From: Ruminiclostridium cellobioparum subsp. termitidis CT1112
GTDB taxonomy: Bacteria; Bacillota; Clostridia; Acetivibrionales; DSM-1351
Length of the DNA: 64,000 bases
Assembly: GCF_000350485.1 (NCBI RefSeq)
Contig: NZ_AORV01000026.1
Coordinates: 186,001-250,000, forward strand
Reading direction: 5' to 3'
The position numbers and the translations under genes are program-made. The notes below the pieces were generated by a model. The model was not told the DNA's origin and searched no databases. It was given only the letters and a program-made list of their open reading frames with translations. Below, in pieces: positions 26,121 through 35,477 of this stretch (positions are counted from its first letter, which is position 1; each line of letters starts with the position of its first letter).

Positions 26121-26969
26121 TTATTTAAAACTCAGGTCTAACCTTTCGCAGAAAAAAAGGCTGTACAAGAACAGATGCAAGGTAAGCAGAATAGTGGTCA
26201 GCGCATTTTCCAAAGAATAGTTCAAATTAAGCACATGACCGGTAAATTTGTTTCCCACCGCGATTTCATCAAGAGTCCCCATCATGACAAACAGGGCGTG
26301 CGTGATAATAGCCAGCCAGATCGAGCCAATGCATATAAAGCAAGCGGCAACAAACACGCCGAAAAAGGTGGCATAGACCATCTGTGTGACGACTTCAAGC
26401 AGAGCTCCCCTACCCATAGCCAAGTTAATAACATGGAAAAAACAGCCGAAAATCACGCTCGAAAGTATCACCGCCATATAAATGCCCTTTTGCGTTTTTC
26501 CCCACTTTTTCATACAGGCTGAAAGAATTAATCCCCTGCAAAGAATTTCTTCATAAAATCCTGTAGACAGGCAATCAGCACAAAAATAACAAGGGGTTTA
26601 GAAGTATCAATAGTCATACTCCCATCAAAAAGGGAGAATCCGTTTACAACCGCAAGCACCAGAATCGCCAGACAAGCCAGAGCGTTTTTAGGCTTTTAGC
26701 ATACCTGTGTGCTGCAAAATACCCGCGCGCGCAATATAAATGGCAACCAATGCGGCACACACGGCTTGCTCAAGTGTTACCGACAGATAATAGGAGGTTT
26801 GCAAACCGCAGATTTTCTCAAGAAGAGCATTTAAGGGAATTTCAGTGATAACCATAGTCAACGCCAGGATAAGTACTGAAAAAAGTAACGGATATCGAAA
26901 AGTAAGTGCTTTCAATCTTTTCATACCATAATTCCCCATAAAGTTAATCACAAAGTTAATATTGTTCAA
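26121..26969 (-). pseudogene. CPBP intramembrane protease gene with two frameshifts
   Basis: Three frames join to a single CPBP (CAAX-protease-like) membrane protein. The first (26969-26688) ends ILQHTGMLKA. Removing one base there continues as PKNALACLAILVLAVVNGF in the second frame. A second shift near 26575 continues as ACLSTGFYEEILCRGLIL, which carries the EExxxR catalytic motif. The third frame (to 26121) has the remaining spans and the His motifs (FFHVINLAMG, IITHALF). All motifs survive, so the two single-base changes are recent; the alternative is a sequencing error in a homopolymer (AAAAGCCTAAAAA). Confidence 0.75.
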
Positions 26970-27126
26970 ATTTATATTGTTTTTACACTATTCAACTTTT
27001 TTAGCCTCCCTTTCACAATACGGTCGTGATTTCCTTTTTGAATGCCGCTGTATACATAGTTCACAATTAGCGTGATATTTACATTTAATTTTAGGACATG
27101 GACATTCCGCAATCTCTTTCCTTAAC

Positions 27127-27527
27127 ATTTATCTACCGAAGAACATTTAAGAATATGGCTTGATATTGTCAATGCTGCTCTTTTCGGTTGCGAGCTGGTT
27201 ACGCTGGAACAGTTTACCGATATTCTCAATCTTGGAAATACATATTTTTACCTCGGAATGCTAAACGGAAAAGCCGTTACTTCCTGTATGACTATTTTAC
27301 ATGAGGATACATCTGTATTGGAAATAGTGGCAACACTGGAAGAATACCGCCGAAAAGGAGTTGCAACAGCAACAATTGACAAGGCATTGCTCGACCTGCG
27401 CCAAAAAGGCATTAAAACAATTTCACTGCGTGCTGAAACCGACGGAATTCAAGTATATAAACGCCTGGGCTTTAAAGAGTGCTTCGTAAGAACCGTTGCA
27501 GCTTATAATTGGAAAGAAACAAAATAA
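27127..27527 (+). pseudogene. GNAT acetyltransferase lacking its N-terminal start
   Basis: The frame is open from about 27129 (LSTEEHLRIWLDIVNAALFG) through the acetyl-CoA loop LEEYRRKGVATATID (motif A, the usual RxxGxA) to YKRLGFKECFVR and a stop at 27527. There is no start codon or ribosome site before the conserved upstream part; an internal ATG at 27258 would give an 89-residue protein missing the first strands. So it is probably a 5'-truncated gene. Confidence 0.6.
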
Positions 27528-27572
27528 ATCCCTGCCCCTGTCGAATTGAAAATAACCAGAATTGATAAATAA

Positions 27573-27700
27573 TTGGGACTGAGAGATTATGCCTTAGGGA
27601 AACTGCTGATGAATGACAAAAAAGAATTGATGAAGGTTCTGTCTGACCCTAAATCCATGCAATTCTATCCACATCGGTTTAATAAATCAAAAATTTAATA
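27573..27700 (+). pseudogene. N-terminal fragment of a second GNAT acetyltransferase
   Basis: The short frame LGLRDYALGKLLMNDKKELM then KVLSDPKSMQFYPHRFNKSK resembles the first 40 residues of ribosomal-protein-type GNAT enzymes and then stops. No start codon with a ribosome site is seen. Together with the previous entry this marks a decayed zone at the 3' side of the biosynthetic cluster. Confidence 0.4.
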
Positions 27701-27810
27701 TTTTAATTAATACTATAAGTTAACTTTATATTAGCTTTTTTGACAGTTCCAGTTTTTTTGATGGCTATTTTTAAATACGCCATAAATTTAATAAATTAAT
27801 ACTGAAAAGC

Positions 27811-28605
27811 TTATTTCAGAACCGAGTCCATCCATAATTTATCCTTGGAACAAGGAATAAGGCTTCTAACCTTATCAACTTCATTCTTACAAATACCATA
27901 CACCAAAACATCCTCTTCCTCTTCATTCCTTTTCATCAAGACTTCTCCCCAAGGGTCAATAATACAACTGTTCCCGACAAACCGTAGGCTGCCATCCATT
28001 CCTACTCTGTTGGAAGCAATCACATATACCTGGTTCTCAATTGCCCGTGCTTTCAAAAGTATATTCCAGTGTTCAAGCCGTGGAGACGGAAACGCTGATG
28101 ATATCAATAAGGCCGAGCAACCTTCCTCTAAATATTTTCTGCTTAACTCAGGAAACCGAAGATCATAGCATATAAGAACACCAAATTTGAAGTCATTAAT
28201 CTGAAACATTTTTATTTCATTTCCCGGTAAGAACACATCTTTCTCATTGCTTAAGGAAAACAAGTTTATTTTTCTATAGACTTCAATTAATTTCCCGTGA
28301 TTGTTATAAACCAACATTGAATTGTAATAATTGTTACCGCATTTTTCAAGGACACCCGCAGCAATATACATGCCAAGTTCTTTAGATATTTTGGAAATTT
28401 GATTGGTGGTTTCATTGAAACTATATTCGAGGTCCTTGATGATATCCAATTGGTAACCTACATTGAACAATTCAGGTAAAACTGAAAGGATTGCGCCTCT
28501 TTCTCTGGCTTTTTTCAGCATACTTTCAGCCTTGTCAAGATTTTCTTTTACCTTGCCACTCTGACAGTCCATTTGAATACTTGCAACTTTAACTATATCA
28601 CTCAT
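27811..28605 (-). CDS. Nitrilase-superfamily carbon-nitrogen hydrolase
   Basis: 264 residues, full length. The Glu-Lys-Cys catalytic triad is visible: Glu45 (VLPELFNVGY), Lys112 (EVYRKINLFS) and Cys146 (LICYDLRFPE). Such enzymes hydrolyse amides, including omega-amidase and guanidino-acid starter amides in some polyketide pathways. It is the last gene of the cluster, separated from the FkbH-like gene by 233 bases with its own promoter-like sequence and a very strong hairpin, so it may be separately expressed. A role in starter-unit supply or product trimming is inference; a housekeeping omega-amidase role is the alternative. Confidence 0.85.
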   Translation of the reverse strand: MSDIVKVASIQMDCQSGKVKENLDKAESMLKKARERGAILSVLPELFNVGYQLDIIKDLEYSFNETTNQISKISKELGMYIAAGVLEKCGNNYYNSMLVYNNHGKLIEVYRKINLFSLSNEKDVFLPGNEIKMFQINDFKFGVLICYDLRFPELSRKYLEEGCSALLISSAFPSPRLEHWNILLKARAIENQVYVIASNRVGMDGSLRFVGNSCIIDPWGEVLMKRNEEEEDVLVYGICKNEVDKVRSLIPCSKDKLWMDSVLK

Positions 28606-28659
28606 ACGCTCACCTTCTAAGTATTAATATACAAACCGGGGTGCATAAATTATATCTGA

Positions 28660-28700
28660 CACATTTATTGTAAAACACCCAATGTTTTACGATAAATGTG
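28660..28700. promoter_or_regulatory. Long perfect hairpin before the nitrilase gene
   Basis: Arms 28660-28677 and 28683-28700 are complementary over 18 bases with one mismatch that is a G-U pair in RNA, around a five-base loop. It has no T-run, so it is not a simple terminator. It would form in the leader of the nitrilase transcript, about 55 bases before the start. Confidence 0.6.
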
Positions 28701-28753
28701 CCGTTTTCCTCAATAACCATGGTTATCCAGTAAAAATGGTTATAAAAAATCCG

Positions 28754-28783
28754 ATTGTAGCATACAATATTTTTTTAAACCAA
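28754..28783 (-). promoter_or_regulatory. Promoter-like pair upstream of nitrilase gene
   Basis: On the minus strand TTGGTT (28783-28778) and TACAAT (28759-28754) are 18 bases apart, about 150 bases before the nitrilase start. Confidence 0.35.
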
Positions 28784-28838
28784 GTATGTAATATGCCCCC
28801 GTTTAATGAATAATGGAATCTTTCACTGTTATATCATA

Positions 28839-29882
28839 TTATAATTCTACATTCAGCTTGATATAGTCCGGCAGAGGCGGGATATAGGAAAGACCATTTT
28901 CAAGAATGTTTATACCGTTGTTATTGCCTACCTCCTTAAATCCCGCAAACTTATAAGTTACATACATGGTCCGATTACGGTTCGTCGGTAAAAACTCGGC
29001 AAATAACCTGACATTTGCTTCTTTAGCCATTCTAATAATCAGGTTGATCATTACCGCCCCTACGCCCCTTGACATTACACGGCAGGACATGAGTAATAAT
29101 TTTAGCGTCCACGAGTCTCTGGTGCATTCCAGAAGGCACAGCCCTATTTTCCCGTAGGTCCCGTATTTATCCTCAAGACCGGCAATTAGAAGCAGGTGGT
29201 CTTTCGATTTTCTGAAAAAGTCTAACTCTTCATACGAGTAAGTATAGCCTGTCGCGTTCAATTGATGGGTCCGCACCGTCAATTCCTCGGCACGCTTTAA
29301 GTCATCATCTCCTACTTTTGAAATAGTGAAATTCATATTTAAAGTCGACAGAAATTCGTCCTGCGTGCCCTCAAAAGCCTGTTCTATATTATTCCTGCGG
29401 ATATCGCTCATATACATCTGTCTTCTGAGCTTTGAATCGGAAGTTATAAAACGGGGATTTAATTCAGGCATAGTAAGCATCTCCCTGACTTTATCCGCAT
29501 GGATACAGAGAATTTCTGGCACTGAATATTGAACTTCCTCCAGTTCGAACTGCTGGTCATCGACGAATGCCAAGGTATCAATACCAATATTGATAGATTT
29601 TGCGATGTTTTTTATCGAGTTCGACTTAGGACCCCAATTGATTTCATGGTAAATGAAATACTCGTCAATTCCGAATTTCTTTAACTGCGTCATCGCTGCA
29701 TCATATTCGTTCTTACTGGCAATAGACTGGAGAATTCCCCGCTCATCCAAGGTTCTGATAACCTCTGCCACGCCTTCCCTTAAAGTAAGGGTATCTCCTT
29801 CTAAAAGAACCCCATTCCACACTGTATTATCCAGATCCCAGACAATACACTTTATTTTTCTCTCATCCTTCGCTTTTTCCAT
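28839..29882 (-). CDS. FkbH-like HAD-family protein (glyceryl-ACP formation)
   Basis: About 347 residues from the Met at 29882, which has GGGGAGG eight bases upstream. The N-terminal HAD domain has the phosphate-binding DxDxT as WDLDNTVWNG (Asp16, Asp18) and SKNEYD; the C-terminal half is GNAT-like and ends in SYIPPLPDYIKLNVEL. FkbH proteins take a C3 unit from 1,3-bisphosphoglycerate and load it onto an ACP. With the free ACP (33506), acyl-CoA dehydrogenase (32339) and 3-hydroxyacyl-CoA dehydrogenase (29916) this is the set used to build hydroxymalonyl-ACP or methoxymalonyl-ACP. No methyltransferase is present, so the hydroxy form is expected. Confidence 0.9.
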   Translation of the reverse strand: MEKAKDERKIKCIVWDLDNTVWNGVLLEGDTLTLREGVAEVIRTLDERGILQSIASKNEYDAAMTQLKKFGIDEYFIYHEINWGPKSNSIKNIAKSINIGIDTLAFVDDQQFELEEVQYSVPEILCIHADKVREMLTMPELNPRFITSDSKLRRQMYMSDIRRNNIEQAFEGTQDEFLSTLNMNFTISKVGDDDLKRAEELTVRTHQLNATGYTYSYEELDFFRKSKDHLLLIAGLEDKYGTYGKIGLCLLECTRDSWTLKLLLMSCRVMSRGVGAVMINLIIRMAKEANVRLFAEFLPTNRNRTMYVTYKFAGFKEVGNNNGINILENGLSYIPPLPDYIKLNVEL

Positions 29883-29915
29883 TTTCAGTTCCTCCCCTTT
29901 TGAACTTCCCATGCC

Positions 29916-30764
29916 TTACAGGTACGAATAAAACCCCTGTCCCGATTTCTTGCCGTAAAGCCCTGCTTCTGTCATTTTTCTCAGCAGTGGACAGCAACGG
30001 AATTTGGGGTCCTGGTAGCTTTCGTACAAGGTGTCCAGAGAATTCACCACTGTATCCAGGCCTATTAAATCGGCTGTTTCCAGGGGTCCTATCTTGTGCC
30101 CGAAACACTTTTTGAAAATCTCATCCACATCCTTTGAGGATGCAACCTGATCCTGAACTACATAAGCCGCTTCGTTCATCATGAGATGGGAAATACGGTT
30201 TGAAACAAAACCGGGTAAATCATTGACAACAATTGCTTCTTTATCTAAAGTAGCAAGCAGTGCTTTCGTCTCTTCAATGGTCTCGTCACTGGTATGATAC
30301 CCGCGAATTACTTCCACCACCGGCTTTAAGGGCACAGGATTCATATAATGGGAACCGATTACCTTCATCGGTCGTTTGGTGAGGGAAGCGATTTTGGTGA
30401 TTGAAATACAGGATGTATTAACTGCAAATATGCAATGCTCGGGACAAATTTTATCCAGCTTTAAATACACTTCCTTTTTTATTTCCCACTTTTCCGGCAC
30501 ATTCTCAATAATATAGTCCGTATCTTTCAGCAAAGCATAATCGGTTGTAAAGCAAATCCGTGCCAGAACTTCGTTAGGGTCCGCCACTGCCAAATCCTTA
30601 TTAAAAAAGGCCTGGAACCGGACATTATTGTATATGGCCTCTTTTGCATGTTCCAGAATTTCCTCTGTAATATCCACAAGGACCACCCTGTAGCCGGCTA
30701 ATGCATAGCAGTGCGCAACCCCGACTCCCATAACCCCTGCACCGACGATTCCTATCAATTTCAT
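29916..30764 (-). CDS. 3-hydroxyacyl-CoA dehydrogenase-like enzyme for extender synthesis
   Basis: 282 residues, full length. The N-terminal NAD-binding motif GAGVMGVGVAHCYALAGY is at about 7-24; the catalytic His is in VIGSHYMNPVP, with the Ser/Asn pair in VNTSCIS and GFVSNRI. Homologues in hydroxymalonyl-ACP pathways (FkbK/ZmaG-type) oxidise the glyceryl-ACP 3-hydroxyl. It sits 33 bases before the FkbH-like gene on the same strand. A fatty-acid or butyrate role is less likely because no crotonase or thiolase is present. Confidence 0.88.
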   Translation of the reverse strand: MKLIGIVGAGVMGVGVAHCYALAGYRVVLVDITEEILEHAKEAIYNNVRFQAFFNKDLAVADPNEVLARICFTTDYALLKDTDYIIENVPEKWEIKKEVYLKLDKICPEHCIFAVNTSCISITKIASLTKRPMKVIGSHYMNPVPLKPVVEVIRGYHTSDETIEETKALLATLDKEAIVVNDLPGFVSNRISHLMMNEAAYVVQDQVASSKDVDEIFKKCFGHKIGPLETADLIGLDTVVNSLDTLYESYQDPKFRCCPLLRKMTEAGLYGKKSGQGFYSYL

Positions 30765-31032
30765 TTTTCATCTCTCCTTTGCTACTATATATTTGGATCC
30801 AAACATAACATCCAGTTATGTTTCCTTCCATCTCTTACCTCAGCTACAATAAGAGGAGTATTGGATCTGACCCTCTCTCCTTTCAATCAGATTGAACCAC
30901 TGGCACACCAGAGTGTTCGTGTCACCAAGCAAATTGGATTGGCAATGAGTAAACGATGGCTTCCACACTACCGGAATATCCGGTGGTTACTTTTTCAAAT
31001 TTTACCCTTGACTTTTATATGCAGGTTTAGTC
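30765..31032. other. Spacer with a short palindrome
   Basis: 268 bases inside the cluster, unusually large for it. It holds ACCGGAATATCCGGT (30970-30984), a palindrome without a T-run. On the plus strand several frames show short transposase-like strings but none is long enough to name. It may be a scar of an old insertion. Confidence 0.35.
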
Positions 31033-32289
31033 TTACATAATACTCTCAATTTTTTGCATTTCCGGATCATATTTTATGAATTTCTTGAAAGAATCCATGA
31101 AGCAAAAAATAATGAATATGAGAATGGTTGCTGCAAAGCCCCCTGCTATAATATATCGCAGCGGGAAAAATTCCCCCAACAATCCGCCGACCATCATCGC
31201 AATCGGGGATAATCCCATAAGTACCGTTCCCATGATGGAAGATACCTTTCCGCGCATGTCTTGCCGAACCGTAAGCTGTACCGTTGCTTCAACGAGCACG
31301 TTCAGAACGGCGTTAAAAGTACCCGAAACGAACAGCAGCAAAGCTAAAAAAACAAAATTGTTCATAAACACCGAAACGCCAAACAAAACACTGGATAGGA
31401 TACCGCAACCGATGAAAACCTTCAGCCTATCTTTAGGCCGAATATTAACAGCAGAGGTCAAAATCATTCCCACCAGCATTCCTACCGTCAGAAGCGCCAT
31501 CGCTATACCATACTTGGTTTCCCCAAGACCTTTGGTCCTTTGAAATAACGGTAAAAAAAGCACCAGACCCATGTTTGCACAAAAATTCAAAAAGCCGGCG
31601 ACAACAATCAAATCCCTGAGTCCCTTGAATCCCCAAATAAATCCGAGGCCTTCCCTCATATCTGTCCAAAAATGATACTGCTGGCCTTGTTTTTCTGTTT
31701 TCGGTATTTTTACAAAAAGCTCTGTAAATCCGGCATATAAGTAGGATATGCCATTGCACAAAAATAAGACCGGAGCTCCCAATATCTGATAAAGCAATCC
31801 CCCGCCGGAATTCCCTATAATCCCTGAGCCTGCACGTATCATGCTGAAATACGCATTGCCCTGTACAAGTTTGGAAGTCGGTACAATATCCGGTATAGAC
31901 GAACTGACAGCCGGGTTGAAAAACGCTGCACATATGCCAATAATAACACCGGCGGCAAAAACCATCCAAACCTGTGCAACCCCTGTAAGCGCCGCAATTC
32001 CTACAAGCACAATACATGCCCCCCGGATAATATCCATTAAAATTAACATCCTTCTTCTGTCGGTCCGGTCAATGATAACCCCCGCAAATGGGGATATAAC
32101 CACTCTCGGTATGACAGTAGCGGCCATCAGGGTACCCATCAGCCCCGTCGACCCTGTTTGGTACAATATCCAGAATCCCATGGCCAGCTCATATATAATA
32201 TCCCCCAATGCCGACACTAACTGGCCTTGCCAAAGCAAAAAGAAATTTATGGACCACAACCTATCATTAGCATTATTTTTTTTACTCAT
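31033..32289 (-). CDS. MFS exporter of the biosynthetic cluster
   Basis: 418 residues with about 12 membrane spans, DHA3/macrolide-efflux-like (WSINFFLLWQGQLVSALGD, then the loop GVIIDRTDRRRMLILMD after span 2). Cluster exporters of this group carry macrolide and lipopeptide products, so export and self-protection are likely. It lies between the two dehydrogenase genes of extender supply on the same strand. Confidence 0.9.
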   Translation of the reverse strand: MSKKNNANDRLWSINFFLLWQGQLVSALGDIIYELAMGFWILYQTGSTGLMGTLMAATVIPRVVISPFAGVIIDRTDRRRMLILMDIIRGACIVLVGIAALTGVAQVWMVFAAGVIIGICAAFFNPAVSSSIPDIVPTSKLVQGNAYFSMIRAGSGIIGNSGGGLLYQILGAPVLFLCNGISYLYAGFTELFVKIPKTEKQGQQYHFWTDMREGLGFIWGFKGLRDLIVVAGFLNFCANMGLVLFLPLFQRTKGLGETKYGIAMALLTVGMLVGMILTSAVNIRPKDRLKVFIGCGILSSVLFGVSVFMNNFVFLALLLFVSGTFNAVLNVLVEATVQLTVRQDMRGKVSSIMGTVLMGLSPIAMMVGGLLGEFFPLRYIIAGGFAATILIFIIFCFMDSFKKFIKYDPEMQKIESIM

Positions 32290-32338
32290 GTATACCTACC
32301 CCTTTAATTCGTAAATTCTGTTTCTTTGAGTGCTGAGT

Positions 32339-33472
32339 CTAAATATTTCTAAAAGCGTTCATTGCAATCAGTATTTCATGCATTTGTGTAGTACCTTCAA
32401 TAACCTCGTTAATTTTTGAATCACGGAAATATCGCTCAACATCATATTCACGACTGAAACCATTGGCCCCATGAATCTGTACCGCATCACCGGCAACCTG
32501 GTTAATCATTTTCGAAGCAAAATACTTGGCTATCCAGGTGGCCATGATATAATCCGGGTCGCCTGTATCCTTTAAATAACCTGCATGATAGCATAATTGC
32601 CTCGCCGCTTTAATATTGACCACCATCTCGGTTATCATTTTTTGAATCAGCTGGTTTTCCCTGAGAGGGGCTCCGAATTGCCTTCTTTTCCGTGTATATT
32701 GAACACTCTTTTTCAGGCAGGCCTGTCCCAGTCCCACACAACCGAAAGCAATAGTATACCGGCCATAGTTCAAACAGGACAATGCAACGTGAGACAATCC
32801 CGTTCCTACACTTCCTACCAGATTTCCCTTGGGAATCCGGCAGTTTTCCAGCTTCAGCTCCGCCAGCATGGATGCTCTTGCCCCGATCAATCCATTGATG
32901 GGCTTAAATGAAAATCCGGGACTGCATTTTTCTACGATAAATGCAGTGGGCTTACCCTCACATTTTGCAAACAGTAAAAATATATTCGCTATCTGTCCCA
33001 TGGTAATCCACTTTTTCTGACCGTTCAATATAAAGTAATCATCCTCAAGAACAGCGGTAGTCTCAACACTTTTGGCATCGCTGCCCACATTGGGCTCTGT
33101 CAGGGCAAAAGCACCGATAATTTCGCCTGAGGCCATTTTGGGAAGCCAGTAGTTTCTCTGTTCCGGCGTTCCCCATCTTTCAATTCCGAGAGCCGCCATT
33201 CCATGAACCGTTAACAGGCTTCTGGCCGATGAACATCCCCTGCCAAACTCTTCATTCAGCAAGCCTATGGTAATCATATCCCACCCTTTGCCACCATACT
33301 CTACCGGCAGCATGGAACCGAGATAACCCTGATCAGCTATTTTTTTTATCAAATCTTCCGGCACTCTTTCTTCTCTATCGTTCTGCTCTGCCATTGGAGC
33401 AACTTCCTTGTCTACGAATTTTTGGAACTGTTCCTGTAATTTTAATTGTTCAGGCGTCAATTCAATCTTCAT
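32339..33472 (-). CDS. Acyl-CoA dehydrogenase-like enzyme for extender synthesis
   Basis: 377 residues, full length. It shows the FAD and substrate motifs FALTEPNVGSDAKSVETTA and WITMGQIANIF, the C-terminal YDVERYFRDSKINEVIEGTT and a catalytic Glu candidate (VIEGT). Homologues FkbI/ZmaE-type oxidise the ACP-bound unit on the way to hydroxymalonyl-ACP. It lies 33 bases downstream of the free ACP, so both belong to the same step. Confidence 0.88.
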   Translation of the reverse strand: MKIELTPEQLKLQEQFQKFVDKEVAPMAEQNDREERVPEDLIKKIADQGYLGSMLPVEYGGKGWDMITIGLLNEEFGRGCSSARSLLTVHGMAALGIERWGTPEQRNYWLPKMASGEIIGAFALTEPNVGSDAKSVETTAVLEDDYFILNGQKKWITMGQIANIFLLFAKCEGKPTAFIVEKCSPGFSFKPINGLIGARASMLAELKLENCRIPKGNLVGSVGTGLSHVALSCLNYGRYTIAFGCVGLGQACLKKSVQYTRKRRQFGAPLRENQLIQKMITEMVVNIKAARQLCYHAGYLKDTGDPDYIMATWIAKYFASKMINQVAGDAVQIHGANGFSREYDVERYFRDSKINEVIEGTTQMHEILIAMNAFRNI

Positions 33473-33505
33473 TAAAACCCTTCCCCGCTTTCTTTACTTT
33501 AAATT

Positions 33506-33745
33506 TTAGGCACTCTTCTTGGATGATATAAGCTCCGCAATGGAATTGATTGATCTGAAGTTCTGTAAGTCTAGATCATTGTTTTCAATCCGGATGCTAA
33601 ATTCCTTTTCGATAAACATAACCAACTGCATCGCAAAAAGTGAATTTACAAACCCAAGGGAAAAGATATCCTCGCTGTCTTCCAATTCATGCTTCTTGAA
33701 AAATCTGCTTAAAAACCCTCTTACCCTTACTTTGATTTCTTCCAT
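33506..33745 (-). CDS. Free acyl carrier protein
   Basis: 79 residues. The phosphopantetheine Ser is in SLGFVNSLFAMQLVMFIEKE (Ser35), where the usual DSL is NSL, as in FkbJ/ZmaD-type carriers. It sits between the acyltransferase and the acyl-CoA dehydrogenase and is the probable carrier for the hydroxymalonyl extender. Confidence 0.9.
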   Translation of the reverse strand: MEEIKVRVRGFLSRFFKKHELEDSEDIFSLGFVNSLFAMQLVMFIEKEFSIRIENNDLDLQNFRSINSIAELISSKKSA

Positions 33746-33796
33746 AAATATACACCCCTTATTATTTCAAAATTTTTTGAGTTCGATTACCGTCTT

Positions 33797-34735
33797 TTAA
33801 CACTGGCTTGTCTTTAGTCTTGAAATTTTTTTATAGGTTAAAAAATCATTGTCTATACTGATTATCCTGGACATTTTAGTGATGGAATCGCCCAAGCTAA
33901 CCTCAATAAAAGTGTCTATTCCCAAATCACTTAATTTCAATATCCCGTCTTTCCACTGCATTGGACTTGTCATGTTTTTTACAAGTTCTTTCTTTAACTC
34001 AAGCGTATGTTGGAGGATATCCTGGTTAAAAGCCGACATGATGGGCGTGGTACTGTCAAGAACCTGCAGCTTTTCCATCAGGTCTGCAAACCTTTCAATG
34101 CCGTTGGCCGCGAAGGGAGAATGAAATGCGTACGGCGAATTTATCTCCATAACCTTGATAGCCCCTTCATTTTCCGCCACCTTCAGCACTTGACTGATGC
34201 CGCTCTTGAGTCCCGAGATAACGATGCACTCACCATTATTTTCGCTGGCTATCATCACATGGCTCTGCAGGTTGTTTTTGTGAATGATTTCATCTACCTG
34301 CCTGTAAGTCTTGCCAACGATAGCCCCCATCCCTTCTCCCTTCCTGGCAGCCAATTTGGGATATTCGTAAATAGTCAGCAACATCTGCAAACCCGTTTCA
34401 TAAGAAATGGATTTTGCGCAGGTCATTTCGGTAATCAGACCCATACTGTACCCGAGCAATAACTCAGGCCTTATGCCCAGTTCAATGTAGGTATTGTAAG
34501 CAATGCAGTCGCAGGTATAGATAGCTATCCAGTCATTGAACATCTTGTCATGTTTCGTTGCTGCGGAATGAAACAGATAGTTCCACAAATCCAGACCGAT
34601 TTCCTTATTAGCCCGGGAACAATAGCTATTTAATGATTCTTTTTGTTTTTCATCGAGTAAATGTGAAAACTCCTGGTATTCATCTCCAACCCCCTGGAAA
34701 AGGAACGCACATCTTTTATCCGATAATGCTTGCAT
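33797..34735 (-). CDS. Stand-alone (trans-acting) acyltransferase
   Basis: 312 residues, the size of a malonyl-CoA:ACP transacylase. The catalytic Ser is in LLGYSMGLI (Ser97), with Tyr in place of the usual His of GHSxG, and the His is in SPYAFHSPFA (His204). In zwittermicin-type clusters a similar enzyme delivers an ACP-bound extender to the PKS. Here it lies directly upstream of the free ACP, so it probably moves hydroxymalonyl from that ACP to a PKS carrier. It could alternatively load the starter onto the N-terminal ACP of the first PKS. Confidence 0.85.
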   Translation of the reverse strand: MQALSDKRCAFLFQGVGDEYQEFSHLLDEKQKESLNSYCSRANKEIGLDLWNYLFHSAATKHDKMFNDWIAIYTCDCIAYNTYIELGIRPELLLGYSMGLITEMTCAKSISYETGLQMLLTIYEYPKLAARKGEGMGAIVGKTYRQVDEIIHKNNLQSHVMIASENNGECIVISGLKSGISQVLKVAENEGAIKVMEINSPYAFHSPFAANGIERFADLMEKLQVLDSTTPIMSAFNQDILQHTLELKKELVKNMTSPMQWKDGILKLSDLGIDTFIEVSLGDSITKMSRIISIDNDFLTYKKISRLKTSQC

Positions 34736-34756
34736 TTTTTCACCCCCAAATCAATA

Positions 34757-35449
34757 CTATTTAAGTAATGCGCTTTCAATGATTTTTGCTATATCCTCTA
34801 GGTAACTGCTAATAAAAAAGTGGTTTCCGTGAAAATCATAAAGTTTGCATTCCTTATCGCACAAATCGCTCCAGGTAACCTTGCGGCAAGGGTCAATCCT
34901 GTCTTCCGTACCGTTAAGAACGGATATGTTACACTGGATTTTTTCATTTCTGCCTATATAAATGTAGTTTTCTAAAATTCTGATATCATTTTTCAGAATT
35001 GGTAAAAAGAACTTCAGTACTTCCTTACTCTGCGACACATCATCAGGAATCCCGCCCAAGGCCAGTATCCTGTCCATAAATTCAGCATCAGGCATTTTGT
35101 GGCTTACGTACATATAGCTTCGTACATTAGGTGAATGCCTGCCTGAAAAGAAGATATGCCGTGGCTTTCTCCTGCCGTCTGCAACAATTCTATAGTATAG
35201 CTCATATGCCAATATCGCCCCCATGCTGTGCCCGTATATTGCATACTCCTCATTCTCAATTTTATTTTTTATGTAAGAATAGATATCCTCTACAGCCTCT
35301 CCGAAGCTGTTATAAAAGGGTTCCCCGAACCTTCCCCCTCTTCCTTTGAATTCTACGGCATCTATTTCTATCGCCGGATTTATATATTGGCTCCACTTCA
35401 AGTAAGCCCCCTTTGACCCTCCGGCATATGGCACACAAAACAATCGCAT
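34757..35449 (-). CDS. Type II (editing) thioesterase
   Basis: 230 residues of the alpha/beta-hydrolase fold with MRLFCVPYAGGSKGAYLKW at the N-terminus, GHSMG (Ser75), and HGNHFFI (His near 205) at the end. This matches RifR/SrfAD type II thioesterases that clear stalled carriers. It follows the NRPS gene by 28 bases. Product release is more likely done by the fused PBP-like domain upstream. Confidence 0.92.
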   Translation of the reverse strand: MRLFCVPYAGGSKGAYLKWSQYINPAIEIDAVEFKGRGGRFGEPFYNSFGEAVEDIYSYIKNKIENEEYAIYGHSMGAILAYELYYRIVADGRRKPRHIFFSGRHSPNVRSYMYVSHKMPDAEFMDRILALGGIPDDVSQSKEVLKFFLPILKNDIRILENYIYIGRNEKIQCNISVLNGTEDRIDPCRKVTWSDLCDKECKLYDFHGNHFFISSYLEDIAKIIESALLK

Positions 35450-35477
35450 GAAAATTCCTTCCCCTTTTATACAAAAA

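Noticed and set aside
26121-26969. Two separate small membrane proteins
   Set aside because: The two frames plus the connecting third frame align as one CPBP protease including the EExxxR motif, so a single broken gene is the better explanation.
30765-31032. Possible transposase tail inside the cluster
   Set aside because: Short strings in three frames looked suggestive but none reaches a length or motif that supports a named family.
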